Positions 1-9,400 of a stretch of DNA of 20,941 bases are shown here, piece by piece. Where the stretch lies: contig DIZF01000030.1 in the NCBI GenBank assembly GCA_002427815.1, forward strand, positions 4,489 through 25,429, in the 5' to 3' direction. The notes under the pieces are model-generated. The model did not search any database. It was not told where the DNA came from and saw only the letters and a list, made by a program, of their open reading frames with translations. Source of the stretch: Ramlibacter tataouinensis (GTDB taxonomy: Bacteria; Pseudomonadota; Gammaproteobacteria; Burkholderiales; Burkholderiaceae_C). The translations under genes and the position numbers were made by a program. The stretch's first letter is position 1. Each line of letters begins with the position of its first letter.

Positions 1-100
1 GACCTGCGGTCGCATCCGTCTGCGCGTGCAACGGGAACTGCTGCGGGTTCAGAGGCTTGCCCGGCACTTGCGCGTTGGTTGAGCTTTTGGGCTGTTTCAT
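1..100 (-). CDS. Small hypothetical protein, 3' end outside window
   Basis: The reading frame begins at an ATG at 98-100 and stays open to the window edge. It starts MKQPKSSTNAQVPGKPLNP and is rich in Pro, Gln and Thr. I do not recognise the family. The start is supported by its overlap with the upstream CBS-domain gene: the TGA stop of that gene and this ATG share the bases ATGA, an arrangement typical of translational coupling. The two genes are therefore probably co-transcribed and co-translated. Only about 33 residues are visible, so neither length nor function can be given. Confidence 0.55.
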   Translation of the reverse strand, partial: MKQPKSSTNAQVPGKPLNPQQFPLHAQTDATAG

Positions 101-537
101 GATGACCCCAGGTTGGTGGTGGATGGCTTCGAGATTTCCGAAAGCGCTTCGGCAGCCGGCCGGATTTCCGAACTTTCGACGGCAAAATCTCCCAGTGCAA
201 CGATGCCGACCAGGCGTTTGTCACGATCCACGACCGGCAAACGCCGCACTTGGCGTTTGCTCATGATCTTGGCGGCCTCTTCGACCGAGTCGTCCTCGAA
301 GGCCCAGGCGATGCCTTCGGACATCACGTCGCGGACTTTGGTGCCGGTGTCCTTGCCCTCGGCGACGGCGCGAATTGCGATGTCGCGATCCGAGATCGTC
401 CCTATCATGCGATCGTTTTCTCCGACCGGCAGCATTCCAAAATCCCCATCGCGCATCTCTCTTGCGGCTTCCCGGATGCTCATATCGGGACTGATCACCT
501 TCACGTCGCGGCTCATCAGGTCTTTCAGCTTTTGCAT
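97..537 (-). CDS. CBS-domain pair protein (stress/hypoxia type)
   Basis: This 146-residue protein consists almost only of two CBS domains. The first covers about residues 5-60 (VKVISPDMSIREAA, then GTISDRDIAIRAV) and the second about 70-125 (DDSVEEAAKIM, RRLPVVDRDKRLVGIVALGD). CBS pairs bind adenine nucleotides and act as energy sensors; stand-alone pairs such as mycobacterial Hrp1 are stress induced. There is no signal peptide or membrane segment, so it should be cytosolic. The upstream ATG at 541-543 directly abuts the Shine-Dalgarno AAGGAGA (544-550). The ATG at 535-537, seven bases from the GGAG core, is the better start. The stop overlaps the next ATG. The family call is firm; the ligand and partner are unknown. 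Confidence 0.9.
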   Translation of the reverse strand: MQKLKDLMSRDVKVISPDMSIREAAREMRDGDFGMLPVGENDRMIGTISDRDIAIRAVAEGKDTGTKVRDVMSEGIAWAFEDDSVEEAAKIMSKRQVRRLPVVDRDKRLVGIVALGDFAVESSEIRPAAEALSEISKPSTTNLGSS

Positions 538-587
538 GTCCATTCTCCTTGTATCAAGTCTTCACGATTGAAGCGTATGTCGTTGCA

Positions 588-821
588 TCAGGCGCGGTCG
601 CGCAGTTCCTTCACGCCCGCCTGTTCGGCGCAGTGATCGCAGCAGAACATCCGGCCGCCCTTCTCCAGGCCGTGGCCGATGATGCGCACGCCGCAATGCG
701 CGCAGGTGGGCGCGAGTCTATGGATCGCGCATTCAAAGCTGTCGAACGTGTAGGTCTTGCCTTGCGCAACCACCTGAAAGGATTTGTCGTAGTCGTTGCC
801 GCACGCGTCGCATTTCGCCAT
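588..821 (-). CDS. Cys-rich small metal-binding protein (metallothionein-like/zinc ribbon)
   Basis: This 77-residue protein has eight cysteines arranged as CDAC (4-7), C31, CAHC (40-43) and CCDHC (60-64), with histidines at 34, 42, 50 and 63. Such spacing suggests one or two zinc-type sites. Similar small proteins in Proteobacteria and Actinobacteria are annotated as hypothetical or prokaryotic metallothionein; their function is not established. The start is well supported: AAGGAG lies six bases before the ATG. It lies 50 bases upstream of the CBS gene on the same strand, so the two may share a transcript. There is no signal peptide, so a cytosolic protein is expected. Confidence 0.8.
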   Translation of the reverse strand: MAKCDACGNDYDKSFQVVAQGKTYTFDSFECAIHRLAPTCAHCGVRIIGHGLEKGGRMFCCDHCAEQAGVKELRDRA

Positions 822-1192
822 GTCGATCTCCTTTTAACCGGTACCCGCTGCTGCCGTAATCATCTTCTTCCTGCGCGTCGCGGTCTGTGCGCTGGCGCAC
901 AGACGATGCGCGATTGCAGGACAATTTGCGGTGACGATCAACAAGACTTGACGTTCGACCTCTGCTTTCGAGGCAAACGATAGGAAATTCAATCCTGCTC
1001 TTTTCGCGCGCCTGGCCGATGCGAAGGTTTGGTGCTGATTCAGCTCTGCCGAGCATTGCGCCGGGAAGTATGTCGCGCCTGCGCTCAGCAGATCGCAATG
1101 CCGGTTACTCAAGACAGCGCGAATTCTCACGGGCGTGGGGTCATCGCATGGTGCGCGGGGCAGTATTCGACCGGTGCGATTGAGAGGGCGCC
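822..1192. other. Intergenic region, no convincing gene
   Basis: These 371 bases separate the P-type ATPase stop from the Cys-rich gene, both on the minus strand. Open frames exist here but none has a recognisable product or good ribosome binding site. The region should hold the promoter of the Cys-rich/CBS genes and the 3' end of the ATPase transcript. The only striking structure is the long palindrome at 883-904. Confidence 0.5.
883..904. repeat. Perfect 10-bp-arm palindrome
   Basis: GTCTGTGCGC at 883-892 is followed by TG and then by its exact complement at 895-904. No run of T follows on either strand, so it is not a classical rho-independent terminator. It lies about 60 bases upstream of the Cys-rich gene start and could be an operator or an RNA hairpin. 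Confidence 0.55.
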
Positions 1193-4486
<3,294 letters not shown>

Positions 4487-4554
4487 CGCACTTTCTCAAA
4501 GGGCCTCATTGGGCGTCATCTTTATTCAGGGCATTCGGATCCATGACGTCATCA

Positions 4555-5457
4555 TCACCGCAGTCTCTTGCTCCAGAATTCCCATGCGATTCCATGGAGT
4601 GCGCCAAATGCAAAACCAGCGACGGTGAACAGCGCGAATCCCGTCAGGTAAGCGAGGGGACTACCGGAGATTGGCAACGGACTGGCCGGCGCGAGTGCAG
4701 CAAGCAGCCCGAAGGGAGGAAACAGAACGTCGAAAATGGCGCATAAGGTATATGCCACACTCAGAGTCACCGTCAGCGAGAGCGCATGTACTTTCCAGGA
4801 GTCAGGTTTTGGCTCAGCGGCTGGGGGCGTTGGAGATTTCGCGTCGGGAGCGGCTTTTGGCGCAGCAGCTACGGGCGTTGAGGGCTTCGCGGCCGGCGCG
4901 ACCGGAGACGGCTTCGGCGGAGCAGCTAGCGTTGCCGATGGCGGCGCGCTCGGCGTCGCTGTGCCCTGTTGTCCGTCCCCTGCACGAACAATCGGTGCGG
5001 CCATGGCGGCGGGGGCAGCTTTCGGGGCCGCAGGTTCCGGCGTTGAAGGCTGCGCGATCGGTGCCGTTTTGTCCTGTTGTCCGTCTCCTCCGGGAACAGT
5101 CATCGCGGGCACGGCGGCGGCCGCGATAGTAGAAGTTTTTGGCATAGCGGCTTCGGGCTTTGAAGCAGAGGCCGGCGCAACTTTCGGCGTCGGCACTACA
5201 GCAGGCTCGCGTGCGGGCTCGTGTTCGCTCACATGGATGGGTAGGGATTCACCCGCGGGTTGCTGCCCGCGTTGGTGCACCATCACCTTGATATCGGCGA
5301 CTTCGAGTCGGGTTTCGTCGTAGCGCACTGTGGCGTTTCCCGCAGCGTAGTTCACTGTTGAGCTTTCAACACCCGGTACCCCGCCAATCCGCGTTTCCAC
5401 TTCGTCCACGGTCAATACCGACAGCATGTCGTGCACTTCAATAACGCTCGTTTTCAT
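4555..5457 (-). CDS. HMA-like domain / Ala-Pro linker / DUF5676-like membrane protein
   Basis: The 300-residue protein has three parts. Residues 1-64 are an HMA-like domain without its CxxC metal site (MLSVLT stands where MxCxxC would be). Residues of about 65-218 form an Ala/Pro-rich linker with internal repeats (GDGQQ twice; PSTP followed by APKAAP twice). The end, about 219-300, has two predicted membrane helices and resembles DUF5676 proteins, which often accompany cation ATPases. The role is unknown; an accessory subunit or regulator of the adjacent ATPase is a reasonable inference because both carry the same N-terminal domain. The start is supported by AAGGAAG before the ATG, directly after the stop of the upstream fused gene. 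Low-complexity codons in the linker may allow copy-number variation. Confidence 0.75.
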   Translation of the reverse strand: MKTSVIEVHDMLSVLTVDEVETRIGGVPGVESSTVNYAAGNATVRYDETRLEVADIKVMVHQRGQQPAGESLPIHVSEHEPAREPAVVPTPKVAPASASKPEAAMPKTSTIAAAAVPAMTVPGGDGQQDKTAPIAQPSTPEPAAPKAAPAAMAAPIVRAGDGQQGTATPSAPPSATLAAPPKPSPVAPAAKPSTPVAAAPKAAPDAKSPTPPAAEPKPDSWKVHALSLTVTLSVAYTLCAIFDVLFPPFGLLAALAPASPLPISGSPLAYLTGFALFTVAGFAFGALHGIAWEFWSKRLR

Positions 5458-5460
5458 CGC
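5211..5460 (-). repeat. Direct repeat copy 2 (HMA-like domain coding)
   Basis: This is the partner of the copy at 4,240-4,490, in the same orientation about 970 bases away. Only four mismatches are seen in the last 50 bases around the start codon. The arrangement implies a duplication of the domain-coding segment, followed by divergence of the linkers. Confidence 0.85.
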
Positions 5461-5464
5461 GCTT

Positions 5465-5725
5465 CCTTAATGGTTAAATTCCTGACGGAAACGTCTTCGG
5501 CGCCTCCCTGTCGCTCCACACCTGGCCCACGTCCAGCGGCTCCAGTGCGCTGGTTTCGTCGATGTGTATCATTGCATCGAACTGCTGGGCCAGGCGGGTG
5601 TAGAAATAGTGGCTCTGGCGTTCCGTGTCGGGCCGGTAGATCACGCCGATGGCACGCTGCAGCCGCGGTAACGCCACCGGCGAGCGCGGGGCAGCGTCAT
5701 CGCGCAGGGGCAACAGAAAGCGGGT
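5465..5725 (-). repeat. Inverted repeat copy A (erythromycin-esterase 3' end)
   Basis: The reverse complement of 5,474-5,725 matches 14,732-14,983; I count about 21 differences in 252 bases. The match begins abruptly at a Thr-Arg-Phe codon run and continues a few bases beyond the stop codons. The edge at 5,725 marks the point where the ATP-grasp frame has been joined to esterase sequence. Confidence 0.9.
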
Positions 5726-6886
5726 CACGATCTCGGTGCGAGGGACGGCGGCCAGAAGCGTCGACATCGTGGCTTCGGAGACGCCCGTTGAGCGCAAAAA
5801 CAGCCCGTCGCAAAGCAAGGTCAGATTGCGTTTGTCCGCATAGCGCATGTGTGCCCGCGGATTGGGGCTGACAACCACTTCACCATCGAGGTACGCCTCT
5901 CTGAGCGCCGCCTGGGCCGGCTGCTCCAGCGCGAAATCGGTCAAGCGGTTGTAGACGAAGTCGACCGGCTCGTTTTGAGCCCACCATCGCCCGCCCTTGC
6001 GGAAAAGTTCGCGCGGATCACAAATGGTGGTTTTGATGCCGCGGCGACTGAAGAGCTGACGGTACAAGAGAAATTCGGGATAGAGATACTGCTGCTCCGG
6101 CGCCTCATCGACGATCGCCAATGTCTTCAACGGCGCGTCCTTGCGTTGCAGTCGCCACTCCGCGGTGAATACTTCGAACAGCGCCTCCTCGATCGCGTCG
6201 GCTTCCATCGGTTGCATGGCGAGCCCTGCCGCGTCGGCGCAACAGGATCGGTGTGCGCGGCCCAGAACCGTGTTGAGGAGGGCTCCGCCCGGATTGGTGT
6301 TGATTTCTATGAGTTGCGGCCCGGTCGGGCCCAGGTGAAAGTCGTATCCGAGGAGACCGCCGCGCGGCCCGGGATCGAAGAGCGCGCTTTCCGGCGCCCA
6401 TGCACGCGTCGCGTGCAGGTATGGCTGTGTTGCGACGACTGTTTCGACGGCGCCGATCACCCGTGTCATTGAATCGATGTGCTCGCGTGAGACGAACATC
6501 GGCACTGAGGCAAAAAGATGGGAATGGGTCTGGACCATCATGTCGGACAGGCCACGCGCGCCCAGATCCGATTCGAGACCACGTCGCAACGTCGCCTCAT
6601 CAAGACTGAGGCAATAACACGTGCTGTTCAATGCGTCGATCAATGTCGCCGCATTGAAATCCCTGCTACAGCTTTGGGCGCAAGTCCGCCCCTCAGCAAC
6701 AGTCATTTCCAGACCTTCCGGCGCCCAGCGCAGTTCAAGCCGCAATTTCAAAATCCAGCCAAACTCTGAGTAGAAACCCGGGCGGAGCTGACCCGATATA
6801 CGCGTCAACAGCCAGTTCAGAGCATCAGCCGGAGTGCAACGGATGTGCCGCCCTCCACGCAATCCCATCAGTTTGGGACTGGCCAT
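5474..6886 (-). CDS. Chimeric protein: ATP-grasp-like N-terminus fused to erythromycin-esterase C-terminus
   Basis: The 470-residue frame is a hybrid. Residues 1 to about 387 resemble the circularly permuted ATP-grasp family (metal-site-like EINTNPGG at 194-201; NPRAHMRYADKRNLTLL near 355). Members of that family continue with a lysine- and glycine-rich ATP-binding part, which is absent here. From residue 388 (TRFLLPLRDD) to the end, 74 of 83 residues equal the C-terminus of the erythromycin-esterase homologue at 13,625-14,983. The fusion is in frame with one stop. Catalysis by the ATP-grasp part is doubtful because half of the fold is missing, and the esterase part lacks the catalytic residues. 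The ATG has only a distant AGGGA. It sits between the copper genes upstream and the HMA/DUF5676 gene 16 bases downstream. Confidence 0.8.
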   Translation of the reverse strand: MASPKLMGLRGGRHIRCTPADALNWLLTRISGQLRPGFYSEFGWILKLRLELRWAPEGLEMTVAEGRTCAQSCSRDFNAATLIDALNSTCYCLSLDEATLRRGLESDLGARGLSDMMVQTHSHLFASVPMFVSREHIDSMTRVIGAVETVVATQPYLHATRAWAPESALFDPGPRGGLLGYDFHLGPTGPQLIEINTNPGGALLNTVLGRAHRSCCADAAGLAMQPMEADAIEEALFEVFTAEWRLQRKDAPLKTLAIVDEAPEQQYLYPEFLLYRQLFSRRGIKTTICDPRELFRKGGRWWAQNEPVDFVYNRLTDFALEQPAQAALREAYLDGEVVVSPNPRAHMRYADKRNLTLLCDGLFLRSTGVSEATMSTLLAAVPRTEIVTRFLLPLRDDAAPRSPVALPRLQRAIGVIYRPDTERQSHYFYTRLAQQFDAMIHIDETSALEPLDVGQVWSDREAPKTFPSGI

Positions 6887-6887
6887 G

Positions 6888-6924
6888 CGCCAAGCATTTC
6901 CCTGCTTGGCGAGACTGTCTCGCC
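6888..6924 (-). promoter_or_regulatory. Two overlapping inverted repeats between DUF305 gene and fused gene
   Basis: On the minus strand GGCGAGAC (8-bp arms, one-base centre, 6,908-6,924) starts at the DUF305 stop codon. A second repeat, CGCCAAGCA with a six-base loop GGGAAA (6,888-6,911), ends just before the ATG of the next gene. They share four bases, so the two hairpins exclude each other. There is no U-run. This resembles an attenuator or a ribosome-site switch, but that is inference. Confidence 0.45.
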
Positions 6925-7346
6925 TATTTGCTCATCTTCTCCATCGGTTGACCGTGTTTCGCAAGGAACTTGTCGATCTGGGCGATTTCCTTTTTCTGCG
7001 CGGCAATGATGTCTCTGGCCATCTTTTTCATTTGCGGCTCTTTGCCGTCCTTCAGCTCCATCTGGGCCATCTCGATGGCGCCCTGATGGTGCACGCGCAT
7101 CATCATCGCGAAATCCACATCAGGCTTGCCCGTCATTGACATCGACGCCATCTTGTCGCTGCTCTCCTTCATCATGGCCTTCATGTCCATTCCACCGGCT
7201 GGCATGGACGACATGCCTGCCATGGGGCTTGAAGAGGCGCCCTGCGGCTTAGGTGACTGAGCCTGTGCCAGCGGGGCCAGGGACGCGGTTGTCAAAGTGA
7301 TGAGTGCGGCTGCGCTTGCGAGAATGTGTTTGCGGGTCTGGGTCAT
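6924..7346 (-). CDS. DUF305 periplasmic protein
   Basis: The 140-residue protein begins with a Sec-type signal peptide (basic MTQTRK, hydrophobic core, cleavage near ALAQAQ-S around residue 30). A Met-rich stretch follows (MAGMSSMPAGGMDMKAMM), then the DUF305 core with DFAMMMRVHHQGAIEMAQME. The paired histidines and many methionines are typical of this ferritin-like helical family, often found with copper-resistance genes. An open frame extends upstream to 7,502, but that part overlaps the copper-storage gene; the ATG at 7,344-7,346 fits the signal peptide. It follows the copper-storage gene by 29 bases, suggesting a two-gene metal operon. Copper binding is inferred from context. Confidence 0.85.
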   Translation of the reverse strand: MTQTRKHILASAAALITLTTASLAPLAQAQSPKPQGASSSPMAGMSSMPAGGMDMKAMMKESSDKMASMSMTGKPDVDFAMMMRVHHQGAIEMAQMELKDGKEPQMKKMARDIIAAQKKEIAQIDKFLAKHGQPMEKMSK

Positions 7347-7375
7347 TGAATTACCCCGTTGGTTGGATCGTTGGT

Positions 7376-7711
7376 TCAGGCCATCGCGGCCATTTTTCGG
7401 CATTCCTGAGCGCACCGATGGCAGGCTTCGGCGCATTTTTTGCAATGCTCCATGGCGTGCTTTGCGCACTCGTCGCCGCAGGCCTGGCAGATGTCGGCGC
7501 ACACGCCGCAGATGGCTTTTGCATGAGCGCTGCCCCGAGCCATCGCACCGACGGCGGTCGCACAGATCGCGGCACAGTCCATGTCAAGGGCGATGCACTT
7601 CGCCATCATCTTGACGTCCTGCTCCTGCAGACACGAGGCTGCACAGTGATTGCATGCGACATAGCAGGCATTGCAAGCTTCGATGCACGCATTGAACTTT
7701 TGGTGAGGCAT
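7376..7711 (-). CDS. Four-helix-bundle copper storage protein (Csp/DUF326)
   Basis: The protein has 111 residues and 19 cysteines (9, 13, 16, 20, 23, 27, 39, 46, 50, 68, 71, 75, 78, 82, 90, 93, 97, 100, 104) spaced mostly three or four apart, so that they line the core of a helical bundle. This matches the Csp family, whose tetramers store many Cu(I) ions. It has no signal peptide, as in the cytosolic Csp3 type. AGGAGA lies at a suitable distance before the ATG. The next gene on the strand encodes the DUF305 protein, which supports a role in copper handling. The family call is firm; the metal is inferred from the family. Confidence 0.9.
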   Translation of the reverse strand: MPHQKFNACIEACNACYVACNHCAASCLQEQDVKMMAKCIALDMDCAAICATAVGAMARGSAHAKAICGVCADICQACGDECAKHAMEHCKKCAEACHRCAQECRKMAAMA

Positions 7712-7742
7712 TTGATATTTCTCCTGGTTACATAAGACCGAC

Positions 7743-7757
7743 TTGATGCGGCATCAA
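7743..7757. promoter_or_regulatory. Palindrome upstream of the copper-storage gene
   Basis: TTGATGC, a central G and GCATCAA form a 15-base perfect palindrome 32 bases before the ATG of the Csp gene. The TTGAT/ATCAA halves look like an FNR/ANR box, but the spacer is five bases rather than the usual four. It is a candidate operator close to the expected promoter. Confidence 0.4.
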
Positions 7758-7919
7758 CGCCGCACCCCTCCAGTACCTGATGGCACTGGCTGCTGCCCAC
7801 TTCCTTCAAACTCTTCCAAAATAGCAGTGGGCATTTCATGCGCATTCGCAACATAGAACAGCTCCTGAGTCATGACCGCGGCTGCCCTGATGCAGGCGCA
7901 GCTTTCCAGCGCCGCCCAT

Positions 7920-8237
7920 TCAGCAGGCTGTTGTGAATAGCCGTCGTTGCATCTCGGCCTGGTCTGCCCGCTGAGTTGATTGAGACCCTCGGCGACATCC
8001 CCTGCGGCATAGACGCAGCGGCTTCAGCCGCTTCGTTGGTACATCGCCAAGCCCGATGTCAGGGCGCTCTCGCGCCCTGACGCTGCGTCCCTGCTTCGGG
8101 TGTTCGGATTTTCCGGGCTCGGTGACCGGCGGCACGCGTCCCTTCTCAGGATCCTCCGGCGTCTTCGGAAGGGGCTCAGGGTTGCGGTCCGGCGGCGGTG
8201 GGGGCGGTGGGACGGGGTTGCTGGCGCGGGCGCTCAT
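7920..8237 (-). CDS. Pro-rich small protein, unrecognised
   Basis: The frame encodes 105 residues. Residues 1-45 are Pro-rich and charged (a run of seven prolines after NPV, then DRNPEPLPKTPEDPEKG) and look like a real disordered protein. The remainder is Arg-rich, crosses the strong hairpin at 8,058-8,081 and may be poorly coding. The ATG overlaps the stop of the preceding acidic gene as ATGA, which supports translation by coupling. No domain is recognised. It may be a short gene whose original stop has been lost. Confidence 0.4.
   Translation of the reverse strand: MSARASNPVPPPPPPPDRNPEPLPKTPEDPEKGRVPPVTEPGKSEHPKQGRSVRARERPDIGLGDVPTKRLKPLRLCRRGCRRGSQSTQRADQAEMQRRLFTTAC
8058..8081 (-). repeat. 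Strong hairpin with GAGA tetraloop on minus strand
   Basis: GTCAGGGCGC and its exact complement flank four bases; on the minus strand the loop reads GAGA, a GNRA-type tetraloop. An outer CCCGA/TCGGG pair lies at 8,052 and 8,096. It sits downstream of the acidic/PRC-barrel genes but lacks a U-run, so it is a possible transcript-end stabiliser rather than a clear terminator. Confidence 0.5.
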
Positions 8238-8518
8238 TCGCGCTCGATGTCGCGGTACCAGCCGTCCCGCGACGACGAGGTCTCGTCTACAGGCGTGTTG
8301 TCGTCCGAAGGAATGTCATCCTTTCGCTCGATCTCGGGCTCCTCCTCATCATCGATGCGAGGCGCGATCGGGGGCACGCTGGGAGACTGTACGGTCATGG
8401 TGTTCTCCTCAATAATGGGGTGGCTTGGCGCGCCGGGGTCTTCCGGCTCGCCGGGAGGCAACAAAGGACCGAATTCAGGGCCGACGTCAATTGCGTCGGG
8501 TTGAAGGGTAACCGTCAT
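8234..8518 (-). CDS. Acidic Pro-rich small protein, possible second start
   Basis: The 94-residue protein begins at the ATG at 8,516-8,518, which overlaps the PRC-barrel stop as ATGA. It is acidic and low complexity (PPGEPEDPGAPSHP; IDDEEEPEIERKDDIP) and ends with DGWYRDIERE. No family is recognised. A second in-frame ATG at 8,396-8,398 has a strong Shine-Dalgarno (GAGGAGA, about five bases away) and would give a 54-residue form starting MTVQSP. Both forms begin MTV. One gene with two starts, or two genes merged by loss of a stop, are possible. Confidence 0.55.
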   Translation of the reverse strand: MTVTLQPDAIDVGPEFGPLLPPGEPEDPGAPSHPIIEENTMTVQSPSVPPIAPRIDDEEEPEIERKDDIPSDDNTPVDETSSSRDGWYRDIERE

Positions 8519-8928
8519 TGCCAATAGGGCTTCGCTTTGTAATACGAATGGACTTTCATCGCCCAGGTCTCATCGGCCATGCGCGGCCACGCACCCTTAT
8601 CGAATCCCGGGGCGGCTTCCAGCCGTTCCTTGGTGATGTCAAGCGTAAAGCGCTTCTTCACCGTATCAAGCTTTAACGCGCTCCAAGGTATGGCGAAAAG
8701 CTTTTTGCCCATGCCAAGAACGCCACCGTGCGAGAGAACCGCGTAGGCGATGCGCCCGTTACGCATGTCGATCATGATCTCTTTGAGATCACCGAGATCT
8801 TCGTCCTTGGTGTTGTAGATATCCTCACCGTGCAAAGTATGCGCCCCCATCAGTTCGGGCCCCGGTCCCTGTTTTTCACCGCTGGTGAAGCGATACATCC
8901 CGTAGGGATCGCGTTCTGTGTAGCTCAT
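8515..8928 (-). CDS. PRC-barrel domain protein
   Basis: This 137-residue protein contains a PRC-barrel-like core: LMGAHTLHGEDIYNTKDEDL, then IMIDMRNGRIAYAVLSHGG and FAIPWSALKLD. It ends with an aromatic, basic tail (HSYYKAKPYWQ). PRC-barrel proteins of this kind are common stress-associated soluble proteins of unclear role. The chosen ATG at 8,926-8,928 has GGGAGAG at the right distance. A TTG start 15 bases upstream would place the ribosome site inside the gene. It is coupled by ATGA to the acidic protein downstream. Confidence 0.85.
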   Translation of the reverse strand: MSYTERDPYGMYRFTSGEKQGPGPELMGAHTLHGEDIYNTKDEDLGDLKEIMIDMRNGRIAYAVLSHGGVLGMGKKLFAIPWSALKLDTVKKRFTLDITKERLEAAPGFDKGAWPRMADETWAMKVHSYYKAKPYWQ

Positions 8929-8971
8929 TGCGTTCTCTCCCAAAAGTCGATGGACATATTCGATGCCACGC

Positions 8972-9154
8972 CTACTTGCGGTCAGAATTCTTCATGGCGT
9001 GTTTTGCATCGCCAACGCCCTTTTGAGCCTTGCCTTCAGCCTGCTTGGCCAGACCTTTGACTTGCTGGCCTGTGCTGCCGGTCAATTTTCCAGCCTTCTC
9101 CTGCACCTTGCCGGTCGTGTCCTTGATAGAGCCCTTGACTTGATCGCGGTTCAT
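8972..9154 (-). CDS. CsbD family stress protein
   Basis: The 60-residue, Lys/Gly-rich protein begins MNRDQVKGSIKDTTGKVQEK and shows the CsbD pattern of a short KGxxKxxxGKxxExxGKLTG repeat. CsbD proteins are small cytosolic proteins induced under general stress; their function is unknown. GAGGA lies upstream of the ATG. It is read divergently from the phospholipase-D gene and lies 43 bases upstream of the PRC-barrel gene on the same strand. The larger open frame that contains it adds no recognisable sequence. Confidence 0.9.
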   Translation of the reverse strand: MNRDQVKGSIKDTTGKVQEKAGKLTGSTGQQVKGLAKQAEGKAQKGVGDAKHAMKNSDRK

Positions 9155-9400
9155 AAAAAATCCTCGGTTGGTTGAATGTATCGGTTGGCCACTGTGGCTT
9201 TGTCGATGTGGCCCAGCATGGCCTTGTGTTTTAGGCGTAGCCTCAGACAGCGACGCCAGTGCGTGTCGGCTTGGTCCTACGTGCTCAAGGGGCGGGCATC
9301 GGTGGCCGGGCCGCCGTCGATTGGTATGGCAGGCGAGCCCCACCCACCGAAAGACGATGCCGTTGCATCGACAACTTTTCCGGCCAAGCACAATCCACCA
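9155..9400. promoter_or_regulatory. Divergent intergenic region between CsbD and PLD genes
   Basis: These 246 bases must carry promoters for the minus-strand CsbD gene and the plus-strand PLD gene. No clear -35/-10 pair or operator was recognised. An open frame continues upstream of the chosen PLD start through this region, but its residues are not family-like. Confidence 0.4.

Noticed and set aside
883..904. Palindrome as rho-independent terminator
   Set aside because: No T-run follows on either strand.
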